From NCBI GenBank assembly GCA_963921825.1, contig OY997592.1, positions 55,200,336-55,264,335 of the forward strand: DNA of 64,000 nucleotides, in the 5' to 3' direction. The stretch comes from Erodium maritimum (taxonomy: Eukaryota > Streptophyta > Magnoliopsida > Geraniales > Geraniaceae). The notes under the pieces were generated by a model. It made no database searches, was not told the origin of the DNA, and worked only from the letters and a program-made list of their open reading frames with translations. The translations under genes were made by a program, and so were the position numbers. Position 1 is the stretch's first letter; the number at the start of each line of letters is the position of its first letter. Positions 1-11,070 of this stretch are shown piece by piece.

Positions 1-672
1 TTTTCACACTATCTTGCAATTTGTAGTAGTTAATGATTAGATTGTGATTATGCTTCTCGATTTTTGCAATTTGTAGTATTTATTGATTAGACTATAATTA
101 TGCTTACTAACAAATAATAACCTTTGTTGATTGTTAAGAACTAGATGGTTTACATATTTGTTTTGACACATAATGGAATATCAATACTTTATTTTCAAGT
201 GTTTAATCTGGATAAAATGTGGGCGGTTTTCATCATCAGTGTTAAAATAAGTTGTCTCATGAGTCATGACAGAAGAGCAATAGTAAATTATGTCGCTACA
301 GTTAGTATAGTTGTATGGTTACTACAAACTTGAGGGTGCCTTAAGTTTTATGAGTTTATCCAATAGTGTCGACAACAACTTAAAGTAGTACTATTATAAT
401 ATGATTGTTGAACGTACATTTAGTTATCGATTTTATCTTTACCGTCAATAAATATGGCCCAAAATAACTAATTGGCATGTTGTGATTGTTAGACCGTGGT
501 ATAAAAATAAAAATGTACTACATTTTAAACTCTCCGATATTTTATTTCACTTACTTTCATGTATTGTTTTTTAGGTTTGATTTTGCTCAATTATTTGAGC
601 CTAGATTGACCTATAGAAAAACGTATAATTTATCTAATAATATTTCGCGCATCGCGCGGTGCTCACACCTAG
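1..672 (+). mobile_element. Helitron 3' portion, copy A (left end outside window)
   Basis: This stretch is nearly identical to 2849-3519. It ends in classic Helitron 3' architecture: a GC hairpin at 646-658 (CGCGC-ATC-GCGCG), ten bases, then CTAG at 669-672 followed by T. Helitrons end in CTRR and insert between A and T without target duplication. No helicase or Rep coding is visible, so this is a non-autonomous or truncated copy. Where the 5' TC end lies cannot be told because the match starts at the window edge. Confidence 0.75.
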
Positions 673-861
673 TAATATATAATAGCAAAGTTAACAGTTG
701 ACATGGCAGCTGACGTGGCGTTCTATACTTACTAAAAATCTCACTTCTTGGCTCTAAGAGCATCCACATCTCTAGGATTATCTTAGCATCAGCCACGTGG
801 AAAAGAGATAATACTTTTTAGTGATGATTAATTTTTTGTTTGCAATGGAGAGATGCTAAGG

Positions 862-1002
862 TAAAATTAAAATTAAAATGTTATTTTATTACTATTTTAT
901 TGAATTACTTAATTTATTTTTATTTTCCAAATAAAATTAAAATTAAAATTTTATTTTATTACTATTTTATTGAATTACTTAATTTATTTTTATTTTCCAA
1001 AT
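862..1002. repeat. Tandem duplication, 70-bp period, AT-rich
   Basis: A 70-bp AT-rich unit occurs twice head to tail; the phrase TTATTTTATTACTATTTTAT begins at 881 and again at 951. It lies in the AT-rich spacer (about 780-1440) between the two Helitron copies. No coding function is apparent. Confidence 0.8.
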
Positions 1003-1963
1003 AAAATTTAATGTAATACAATAAATATGTAATTTATTTCAAAATATCGACTGCACATGAAATTGAGCTATAAAAAATATATTTTTGGAATTTAAAAAAT
1101 GTGTCAAAAATATATATTATGAAAATATAAAATTTGAAAACCTATTATATTTTTAATCTTAGAAATAAAAAATTAATTACTCTTGAAACTAAAAAAATAG
1201 TATTATATTTTACAAATCTCAAAAAAATGATTTGATAATTGATGGTTTGAAAATATGGTTGCATTACACTTCAAAAAGAATTTATTTTTAATTTTCTTTG
1301 AATTAAATCAGTTTTTCCCTAATTTTTTAGTGGGTCAAAACTCAAAACCAATTAATGTTTGTCAGATTTCAATTAATTCCGAAATTTTAAAAAAAAGACA
1401 TTAATGCTAATACACGACTGATTGTAAAATTTAAAATAAAAGGAAAGAAATTGATATCCAACCGCTTGGGTAAAGTTGAATAAAAAAAGTAATGGATAGC
1501 GCTACCGCACATATGGCGTTGGCGGCCCGAGACCGTTACCCAACCATTGGGTTCTGCAGCCCAGACGTTGGTGTGGCATTGGATTAGCGTGGGATTAACA
1601 TCTCACGGTTGTGGATGCTCTAAGTTTGTTCGGACTCGGCTCCCTCTTCCTTTTTCAGTTTGGCGTTCGTATGTTACGAGTCTTAAACTCTTCCTGTTGT
1701 TATCCTTCTATCAATGTGCAATTAAACCGTCCTCAATGGTGCTAATCCCTCTAAGTCCTTTTAATTAGGTCCTAGGTTTCAATTACTTTCAATGCTCGGT
1801 CGTTTCGTTTTTCCCTTCTCTCAATTCATATCTGATGCGTTTCTGGTATATTAGGGACGATTCTGATTGTGATTGTCATAAGTAGAAGTCAATAGAAACG
1901 AGTTCAACTCTGATAGAGAGTTTCACCCGAGTACTGTTCGTGGATCGATGGATTGAATCAGAG

Positions 1964-2671
1964 ATGTTGAAATTGACACGGATGAAGAAGAGGAAGAGTT
2001 TCGGTCATCGGGTTCTGTATAAGAGTTCGGCTCCGATCATCTCTGATTTCCTCTCCGTAAGTTCTTACCTAACTTCTAGATTTCTATGATTCTTGATTTT
2101 GGAATGGTATATGGTGCGTGATTTATGAGTCTGCGATGCTATGCATATGTGTTTTTTTTGTTCAACTCTCTGGTCTTTCCGTTGCACACGCCATTGATTG
2201 GGTAATTTAGTTTCATGTTCCGACGGTTTTGAGCCAAATTTAGGTGTCCAAGCATTGATAGGTTTTGATGTTTATTACTTATATTGGGAGTTGGACTACG
2301 TACTTAGAGAATGGGAAGAACCAGAGACTTGAATTCTGCATACAGCTTGCATTCAGGTGTTCAACCAGATTGCACCAGTTTTGTGATTTTAATTCTGCAT
2401 TTGCATTCATCTACTGCTTTTTATTTATTTATTATACTTGTCCTTTTTATACAAACTTATATTAATTGAGATAATTGAGATTTTAATTTTTACATTTGTT
2501 AACAATTTATGTTAATTGATTAATAGTATAACTAAAAATGGTAGTGATTGTTCAATATTTTGATGCAAGATTTCTCTCAGTGAGTCAAAGAAGGACAAAA
2601 CTATAAAGGCTATCCCTTTTTTTGTTAAGATTGGTGACCCGAAGGTTGCTCAACTAACACTTCACAATTGA
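1964..2671 (+). pseudogene. Exon-like gene fragments between Helitron copies (unrecognised)
   Basis: An ATG at 1964 opens 31 codons ending at 2056, exactly before a consensus splice donor (GTAAGT at 2057); the peptide is basic, with lysine and arginine clusters. About 520 bases on, a pyrimidine tract and AG at 2579-2580 precede a 29-codon open stretch (2582-2668, stop 2669-2671). The intron phases of the two pieces do not match in a simple way, so a working gene is not shown. I do not recognise the protein. The pieces could be host exons captured by a Helitron, or the remains of a local gene. The rest of 673-2848 holds no further gene I can support. Confidence 0.3.
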
Positions 2672-2848
2672 GTTGACTGAAATGCAAGTCTATTCTACGG
2701 TAACCAAATTGAATTGAAGAGCTTTGTTACAAAATGGCGAGCCTTCTTGCATATGCAGATGATCGATGCTTTAAGTGTATGCCACTTGTATGCATGAGTG
2801 TTAACAATGCTTGCTATTCATCTCCGATTGTATTAAAACTGAGTTTTT

Positions 2849-3519
2849 TTCACACTATCTTGCAATTTATAGTAGTTAATGATTAGATTGTGATTATGCT
2901 TCTCGATTTTGGCAATTTGTAGTATTTATTGATTAGACTATAATTATGCTTACTAACAAATAATAACCTTTGTTGATTGTTAAGAACTAGATGGTTTACA
3001 TATTTATTTTGACACATAATGGAATATCAATACTTTTATTTCAAGTGTTTAATCTGGATAAAATGTGGGCGGTTTTCATCATCAATGTTAAAATAAGTTG
3101 TCTCATGAGTCATGACAAAAGAGCAATAGTAAATTATTTCGCTACAGTCAGTATAGTTGTATGGTTACTATAAACTTGAGGGTGCGTTAAGTTTTATTAG
3201 TTTATCCAATAGTGTCGACAACAACTTAAAGTAGTACTATTGTAATATGATTGTTGAACGTACATTCAGTTATCGATTTTATTTTTACCGTCAATAAATA
3301 TGGCCCAAAATAACTAATTGGCATGTTGTGCTTGTTAGACCGTGGTACAAAAAATTAAAATGTACTACATTTTAAACTCTCCGATATTTTATTTCACTTA
3401 CTTTCATGTATTGTTTTTTAGGTTCGATTTTGCTCAATTATTTGAGCCTGGATTGACCAATAGAAAAACGTATAATTTATCTAATAATATACCGCGCATC
3501 ACGCGGTGCTCACACCTAG
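2849..3519 (+). mobile_element. Helitron 3' portion, copy B
   Basis: Second copy of the repeat at 1-672, in the same orientation. It begins after a run of T in GAGTTTTTTTCACAC and ends with hairpin CCGCG-CATCA-CGCGG (3492-3506) and CTAG at 3516-3519, followed by T. Differences from copy A are scattered substitutions and short indels, so neither copy is brand new. The hairpin stem differs between copies, but pairing is kept in both, as expected of the Helitron terminator. Confidence 0.75.
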
Positions 3520-4389
3520 TAACTATGTAATTTAAAAAAATATATTAGAAAATGAAAATAAATATAAATATATATTAATTATGTAATTTTAAAACTAAAT
3601 ACGAAAATTTTATTTTAAATATGTTTTTTAATTACTGAAAATTGAAAAAATAAAAATAATTAAATAGTATGTATTTAACCCTTTTATTAAAAACATATTA
3701 GAATTAAGAAATTTGGTTTTATGAGTTTATAATAATTTATTGAAGAAATTAATAAAATTTTATTAAGAAAAAAATTTAGAAGTTTTATTTTATTTTTATT
3801 TAATAAATCTGAATTTATAAAAATAAAAAAATGAATTTTTAATTATAAAAATGATTTTTATAATTAAAAAATGTTTTTTTAAAATAATAACTGTATTTTT
3901 AAAATAAAAATGAATTTTAAAAATAAACTGATTTTTAAATAAAATCTAATTTTTATAAAATATAAAACTGATTTTAAAAAATAAATTATGAGAATGAAAG
4001 AGGTGAAGAGGATAAAAGGGGTACTTTGGGTATTTTTTTTAAAAAAATTGGGGTCATGGGTCAGGCACATGACCATTTTTCATCCAAAATAGATGAGAAA
4101 CTAACGACGGGTACTAAGTTGACACAAAATGTTTCGTTTGGGTACTGATGTGTCATAAAGTTTGGTTAGGGTACTCGCATGAAAACCAAGTATTTTTAGG
4201 GTACTCGGATGATAATAACCCTAAAATAAATATTAATACCCTTTTAGTTCGTTCAAGCAAAATCTCTTTATGGGTTTTGGGATTTTATGATAATTTGTAG
4301 AAACTAAAACTAAATATTGACGCCCTTTGCCGAGACTCTCTAAACCTTGCATCCTAATGTTGGCACTAAATATGGTTTACTTAATGAGT
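3520..4389. other. AT-rich spacer without a recognisable gene
   Basis: Mostly A/T homopolymer-rich sequence. From about 4010 to 4230 there are several GGGTACT phrases, reminiscent of a degraded terminal inverted repeat of a short DNA transposon, but I could not find a convincing partner end. Confidence 0.5.
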
Positions 4390-4999
4390 ACTTTGCTTAC
4401 TTGTGGCATAACGTTTAGGTCATATATATAAAGAAATGATTGAAAGGTTAATAAAGAATGAAATCTTCCATGATTTGGATTTATTTGATCTTGAAGTTTG
4501 TGATGAGTGCATTTAGGGAAAGCAACCATGACACATACTTACGAAAGTAGTCACAAGAAGCTTATAGCTCCTTGAAGTTGTACACACCGATATTTATGGG
4601 GTTTAATGTTCTATCATTTTGATGGATAAAATATTTTTATCACCTTTATTGATGATTCTTGCGTTATAGTTGTTTCTAATTATTGCATGACAAATCTCAA
4701 CCGTTAGATACCCTTGAGGTGTTTTTGAATGATGTTGAGATACAATTAGACAAAAGGGTGAGAATTGTTAAGCGATGGTGATTATAAAATTTATTATGAA
4801 AGTGGATAGTGTCTGGTCCATTTTCTAAGTTCCTGAAAGGTTGTGGTATATGGAATACACCAACATAATGATGTTGCAAAAGGCATAATTGTACCTTAAT
4901 GCATATGGTTAGTGGAAGCTTGGAATAAAGATTCAAGAAGTTAGAGTACTAGTCTGTTTGTCTCTATCTTCTTCTGAAGTTGTTGTTCATGTACATGTT
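4390..4999 (+). pseudogene. Copia-1 pol fragment: GAG-pre-integrase and integrase core (broken)
   Basis: Reading across frameshifts, this stretch matches the Copia GAG-pre-integrase domain (a WH pair, later HDLDLFDLE and a C-x2-C pair near 4500-4510). It continues into the integrase core: VHTDIYG near 4580 contains the first catalytic Asp, and a conserved SDG region lies near 4770. Several stops and frame changes rule out function. The 5' LTR, gag and protease are missing. The reading breaks at 4999, where a LINE-like element has inserted, and resumes at 13163 with reverse transcriptase and RNase H. Clade assignment would need a tree. Confidence 0.8.
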
Positions 5000-5753
5000 T
5001 TTTTTATCAACAATTTTTTTTATAAATAACCCAAGTTTTCAAAATGAAAACAAGGGCAAGGGTCACCCCTCCTTACAAACAAGTGAATGCCAACAGGCAC
5101 CACCAACCAACAACAACAACCTATAAAAGTTGGATACAAACAGGTCTAAAAACCCTAATTTTGCTAAACATGAAATACACACCACTAACATGAACAACCA
5201 GTCCAAAACCACAACTGGATGGTCTACAATCCAATACCAGATTTTACAGACAATAGGCAAACAAGTAGCAGGACTAAAACCTAGCCAACCCAAAATTGGG
5301 TCCAAAACCCGGATCAACCAACCTATAAGCACAACAAACAAAGAGGCCTCAGGCCCAACATAAAACCCACTAAAGAACAACCAAGAAACTGTGACCACCT
5401 CGAAGCCCGGCATTGTCTCGAGCCCAACACCCCTCCACCACGAGCGAAGAACAACACCCAAGCCGCGTGTCCTCGGGTGTCACGCCCCAATTTCAGTAAA
5501 ACCGAACTAGGGACGTGAACATTTTAAAACATAAAAACACTTGACACCTGTTTTCATTAAACGCTTTAAAAGTACCATTTGTTCAACAAAATAATAATTA
5601 CAGTTTAAAACACGTCCCAACAAGTGGACAAAAGTACAAGGTATCCGTCACTAGACTCAAAAGACAAAACCCGGACTCCGCTCCTAGCTCCACAAGCTTC
5701 GAGAGCTCACCTAGTCCATCCCACGAACAGTACCTGTAGGAAAAGCAGCTAGG

Positions 5754-5771
5754 GGTGAGCGTTCGCTCACC
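5754..5771. repeat. Conserved LTR inverted repeat GGTGAGCG-TT-CGCTCACC
   Basis: An 8-bp perfect inverted repeat around a 2-base centre, just inside the conserved AGGGGTGAGC block. Equivalent sites lie at 34497-34514, 23560-23577 and 32285-32302 (the last two read on the opposite strand with AA centre). The 9197-12544 and 38893-41814 LTRs carry it with one arm mismatch. Its retention suggests a hairpin or a dimeric protein site, but the role is unknown. Confidence 0.75.
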
Positions 5772-6059
5772 ACCACGGATAACAGACTGACTACGGCATA
5801 ATTAGCAGAAAAAGCCAGTAACACTAAAACCAAACCCAACACCCGGACTACAGTCCCCAACTCAAGTACCTAACTGACCCACAACCCGTTACTTTCCTCG
5901 ACAGACTCAACACTCAACCACGTAAGTAGACCCGACACAACTATCGACGACCTCCTCCAAGGACACGACAAAAAGACTACACAACGCCAAACAATATCAC
6001 AAAGGATCGCACACCAGCTGCTCAGTAACCAATCTCAATCAGGTCAGGGTTCGACATAT

Positions 6060-6251
6060 CGCAATTCCTCGACACGAAGTCGGATCAGGCTGTCGACCTT
6101 TCGAACTCGCAATTCATCGACACTAAGTCGGATCAGGCTGTTGACCTTTAGAACTCGCAATTCATCGACACTAAGTCGGATCAAGCTGTCGACCTTTAGA
6201 ACTCGCAATTCATCGACACTAAGTCGGATCAGGTTGTCGACCTTTAGAACT
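6060..6251. repeat. 48-bp minisatellite in solo LTR 1, four copies
   Basis: Four head-to-tail copies of a 48-bp unit beginning CGCAATTCATCGACACTAAG. They occupy the same LTR position as the 47-bp array at 9914-10080, the 44-bp arrays at 34797-35016 and 39472-39690, and the 47-bp array at 23168-23395. Confidence 0.85.
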
Positions 6252-6289
6252 CACAACTTTAGGTAACCACAATCACAATCACAGGCAAG

Positions 6290-6870
6290 TTCAATCACAC
6301 AGGCACTCAAGGCCACTCAAGACACCTCAACAGTCAAGACTCGGGTTCAACAACCCCACAGGCACTCACTGCCACTCAAGACACACCAACGGTCAAGAAT
6401 CGGGTTCAACAAACCCACGGCACTCACTGCCACTCAAGACAAACCAACGGTCAAGACTCGGGTTCAACAACCCCACGACACTCACGGCCACCCCAAAACA
6501 TCAACAGTAAGACACGGGCACTCATGGCCACCCAAGACACCAATTTAAATACACGGGCTCTCATGGCCACCCAAGACACCAACAATTAAATACGGGCTCT
6601 CATGGCCACCCAAGACACCAATTTAAATACACGGGCTCTCATGGCCACCCAAGACACCAACAATTAAATACGGGCTCTCATGGCCACCCAAGACACCAAT
6701 TTAAATACACTGGCTCTCAAGGCCACCCAAACTCAACAATAAATAACGCGGGCTCTCAAGGCCACCCAAACTCAACAATAAATAACACGGGCTCTCAAGG
6801 CCACCCAAACTCAACAATAATAACGCGGGCTCTCAAGGCCACCCAAACTCAACAATAATAACGCACAACA
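6290..6870. repeat. 58/39-bp minisatellite in solo LTR 1
   Basis: Tandem units built around CACTCATGGCCACCCAAGAC. The first part has longer units carrying a CAACAACCCCAC tail and the later part has shorter units of about 39 bp. The same array recurs in every LTR of the family with different copy number. Confidence 0.85.
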
Positions 6871-9800
6871 ACCTCCGGCATACTCGATGCCTCCAACAGT
6901 CCTAAGATCACTAGTTTCACAAACAACATCCGGGCATGGTCATATTCCTCCAGTAATTCAATTATCGCTAAGTTCTCTGTTCTAACGACACTACTAAGTA
7001 TCACATGCTTTTCTCTTAAACGCTACAATCCCGTATCATGCTTTTCTAATATTTAAATAAATCTACTCAACCCACGACACCCCGGTGTCACATGCAATTC
7101 TACTATTAACTTTCCCTAATCAGGGCCGAGATCCGGCTACTTTTCCCTACCTCGTGCGTGTTCTCCCAAAAGCCAAACCACGAGCTCTGGTGATGATCTC
7201 AGTCACTCACCCAGCTTTCCCTTACCTCGGTCCGTGGCACGATCTAAAGGAACACGATTTAAAGTCACTAAACAACTCGCAGGAAAAAACCGAAAACCAT
7301 TAAACTCGATGCCCAAACTTAACCCCGACAATGTCGATCACTCCCAAACTTCCCAATTACTCGACATTGTCGATAAAGGACCCGTAAAGGCCCGATTCGC
7401 CCGACATGGCGAATCTGCCCGGGTTTTGTTAATTGCCTTCCGGGGCTCCAAAAGTTCCCAATTTCGTTTCTACGGTCTTAGAATAATTCAAGGAACCCAA
7501 TGTACTTGCCCGAATCGCATTCCGACTCCCGAGTCAATTAAAAGATGTTTAAAGTTTCTAAACCCGACAAATTACAACTTCTCCAATTTAATTCCAAATT
7601 TCGATTCGATTAAGGGTAAAAGGTCCGGGGAACGTTTTCAACCACCCGAACGATAAAACACGAGCACCCGAGCACGGGGGCCCCACCCAAGAGACTTGGC
7701 CGTGCCCTAGGGTTCAAGGGGAGGGGCTCGGCCACCATGTGGTGGCTGCTGCCAGCTCCGGCCACCACCCACGGTGGCCGGAGCTCCTCCCGAGCCTCCG
7801 GTCACCGGAAAACGTCATTCTTCACCTCCAACCACCTCCAAAACGTCTCCAACCATCCCCCAAACTCACTACAACCCAAACCCATAGTTTTATACAAAAC
7901 CCTAACTTTCCAAAGTTAACAAAACGAAGATCGGGTTAGGTCTTACCGACGAGGAAGACGAGGGGAAGAGGTTTGCTCCTTGCTTTGAATCGATCCAAGG
8001 GTTGAAAATCCCACAAACCCTAGCTTCTTCACCTTCTCTCTTCTTCTCCTTCTCCTTCTCTCTCTAACTCTCTTCTTCTTTCTTTAAAACAACTAACTCC
8101 CTTTTTTGTATTTTTTCCTTTCTTTTTTGATAAATGTGGCCGGCCACTTAATGCCCCACACCACATGTTTTTCCCCCAAAACTAACACCACCACTTGGTT
8201 GACAAGTGGCAAGGTGGGTCCCACACCTTTTGGAAAATATCTAGTTGATATTTTCCAATCAGTTTCGCGAAAAACGGACGTTCGGACCCCGAACGGGCAC
8301 TTTTCCCAAGAAATTACGAAACTTGACGGGCTACAAGGAAACGGCTCAACTAAGACCGCTGCGATGACGGCTAAGCTTTTTGGATCCAAAACGGTCCTCG
8401 AATGGACCAAAACGTCATTCGGTTGACTTTTCCAGCGAAAAGTCAACATTTCCCGAATTGATCAGAAAGTTGCCCTGAGTCCCCTGGAACTCATTTTTGG
8501 TCGATAACGGGGTCAACTTAAGTCCGGTATGACACTCGGGGTCATTTTAGGTTCACTTAACTGTTAGTCTTAAAATTTTTAAATTTTCCTGTTTTTCGCA
8601 GGTTTGACTGACATTGACCGGGAGTGGTTATTACATCGGGAGTTAAGCCCATGTGCTCCTCGGGAAAATTACTCTGCGCGCACCTCGGGCAGGAAAATCG
8701 CGAGTCCCCGGGAAAAGTTCCTTGAGCTCCGCACCACCACCGACGAAGAACAATCTTCATATCCTCCGAGCACCCCCAAAACCAGACGCCGCTGCAAACG
8801 ACCACCGGTATCCCTCCAAACTTCCCACGCCGACCTCACCGGACAAGAGCTCCACCAAAGTAGAGAGAGTCACCCAATCGCTCAGCCCAACAATACCCAA
8901 TAGGTAACACTCCACCAACCAGCACTGGAAGGAGTCCAAGAAGGGGAGGGCCGATATCGAACAGATACCGAGCAAGAGGATGAAGCCCTCCAACAGGTCC
9001 ATTCCCAAACCCCAAAACCCCCAACAAGGGACCCAAGACCGCCGCCCAACACCAATTGCGGTCAGTCTGTTAACTCCAAAATGAAGAAAACGAGGAGGAG
9101 ATGGGGATGAAAACCATACCTGAGAAGTGAAGAACTCCCAAACCTCAACACTGCGATCAAAGCAACCCAAGACCTCCTCTCCAACCCAAGTGATCCAGTC
9201 ACGCCCCAATTTCAGTAAACCGAACTCAGGACGCGAACGTTTAAAACAATAAAACAATTGAAACCTGTTTTAAATAAACACTTTAAAATCGCCGTTTAGT
9301 GAATCAAAATAATATTTACAACTCAAAATGTGTCCCAACAAGTAGACAAAATACAAGGTATCCGTCACTAGACTCAAAACAAGCCCAGAATCCCGCTCCT
9401 AGCTCTTCAAGCTTCAGAAGTTCACCTAGTCCAACCTGCGACCGGTACCTGTAGGAAAAGCATCTAGGGGTGAGTGTTCGCTCACCACCACGGAAAACAG
9501 ACTGACTACGACATACTTAGTAGACAATGCCGGTAACACCAACCACCAACTCAACGTCGGGGATCACTATCCCCAAACTCAAGTAACCCGACCGACACCC
9601 ACACACTGATACTTTCCTCAACCGACTCAACACCGGACTTGTAAGGTAGACCCGACATAACGATCGACGACCTCCTCCAAAGACACGACAGACCACCACG
9701 CAACACCCAAGATCACAAAGGATAGCACACCAAACAAGATCACAAAGGATCGCACTCCTGTCAGCTGCTCAGTGCCGGTTGCTAACCGGCTGGGCTCGAG

Positions 9801-9913
9801 CCTGCCCCACGCGCTTTGCCGATCCCTGTCAGGCTCCAGGCGGTCGACCTGTTGGCGATATATACATCGCTGCTTTTCCGATAGCTAGTCGGAAGGGGAG
9901 TTGCCCTCTCATC

Positions 9914-10080
9914 GCCTAAAAACGCTCACAACCTTCCGAGACTCGAACTCGGTCAGGCTAGCCAAAGAACGCTCGCAACTTCCCGAGACTCGAACTCGGT
10001 CAAGCCAGCCAAAGAACGCTCGCAACCTCCCGAGACTCGAACTCGGTCAGGCCAGCCAAAGAACGCTCGCAACTTACCGA
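9914..10080. repeat. 47-bp minisatellite in solo LTR 2
   Basis: About three and a half copies of a 47-bp unit containing CCGAGACTCGAACTCGGTCA, itself an imperfect inverted repeat. The last copy diverges and resembles the CCGATCCCTGTCAGG spacer seen at about 9820. Confidence 0.85.
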
Positions 10081-10199
10081 TCCCTGTCAGGTAAGCCAGC
10101 CAAATTCCACACCACTTCCCGACACACAGTCGTGTCACTAACCTCGGGCAAGCACAATCACAATCACAAGCAAAGTTCAACAAACAGAAACAACACAGG

Positions 10200-10740
10200 T
10201 TCAACACTCCACAGACACTCATGGCCGCCCAAGACACCAACAGTAAAACACGGACTCAACAACCCCACGAGCACTCACGGCCTCCCAAGACACACCAACC
10301 ATAACTCACGGGCTCAACAACCCCACGGGCACTCATGGCCACCCAAGACACACCAACAGTAACTCACGGGCTCAACAACCCCACGGGAACTCATGGCCAC
10401 CCAAGACACACCAACAATAACTCACGGGCTCAACAACCCCACGGGCACTCATGGCCACCAAGACACACCAACAGTAACTCACGGGCTCAACAACCCCACG
10501 GCACTCACGGCCACCCAAGACACACCAACAGTAAAGACACGGGTTCAACAACCCCACGGGCACTCATGGCCACCAAGACACACCAACAGTAACTCACGGG
10601 CTCAACAACCCCACGGGCACTCATGGCCACCCAAGACACACCAACAGTAACTCACGGGCTCAAAAACCCCACGACACTCACGGCCACCCAAGACACAACA
10701 GTAAAACACGGGCTCTCATGGCCACCCAAGACACAAATTA
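10200..10740. repeat. 58-bp minisatellite in solo LTR 2
   Basis: Roughly nine head-to-tail units of about 58 bp containing CATGGCCACCCAAGACACAC. All three forward frames run open for long distances because the unit lacks stops, giving apparent proteins rich in His, Gly, Pro and Asn. These are by-products of the repeat. Confidence 0.88.
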
Positions 10741-10920
10741 CACAAACAACCTCCGGGCATAACCAATGCCTCCAGCAGTTCTAATATCAACAGTTTCACA
10801 ATTAACCTCCGGGCATGGTCATATGCCTCCAGTACTCCTAATATCGATAAGTTCACAATCAACCTCCGGGCGTGGTCATATGCCTCCAGTGATTCTAACA
10901 TCGATAAGTTCTCTGCTCTT

Positions 10921-11070
10921 ACGACACTACTAAGTGTCACATGCATTTCCAATCTTCGATAACCTACTTAACCCACGACACCCCAAGTGTCACATGCATT
11001 TCTAATATTCGATAACCTACTTAACCCACGACACCCAAGTGTCACATGCATTTCTACTGTTAACTTTCCC
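10921..11070. repeat. Three 54-bp units with GACAC...GTGTC hairpins
   Basis: Units starting at 10921, 10975 and 11028 each contain ACGACAC, a short loop, GTGTCACATGC, then TTTCTA and CGATAACCTACTTAACCC. Each unit can fold through GACAC/GTGTC. Copy number differs among LTRs of the family. Confidence 0.8.

Larger units (their letters stand above)
5478..8635 (-). mobile_element. Solo LTR 1 of the long-LTR Gypsy family
   Basis: It starts TGTCACGCCCC and ends GGTTATTACA, so its transcriptional sense (TGTAATAACC...GGGGCGTGACA) is on the minus strand. A perfect 5-bp target duplication, TCGGG, lies at 5473-5477 and 8636-8640. It is homologous along its length to the 3' LTR of the full element (21074-23850). 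No internal region remains, which is the product of recombination between two LTRs. It sits inside the LINE-like element. Open stretches within it (for example 7234-7656) are not genes. Confidence 0.93.

Noticed and set aside
5063-5461. 132-codon minus-strand membrane-like protein
   Set aside because: It is the 3' part of a LINE-like element. Trp/Leu/Val richness comes from pyrimidine- and G-rich non-coding sequence, with no ribosomal or family evidence.
6290-6870. CRISPR-like repeat array
   Set aside because: Units are contiguous without unique spacers, lie in a plant LTR and have no associated genes.
7234-7656. 140-codon plus-strand frame in solo LTR 1
   Set aside because: It lies wholly inside LTR sequence, opposite to the LTR sense, and is not kept open over its full length in the other LTR copies.
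9901-10650. Long overlapping open frames rich in His, Gly, Pro and Asn
   Set aside because: They are produced by a 58-bp minisatellite without stops. All frames stay open, and the same array in other LTRs has different frames.
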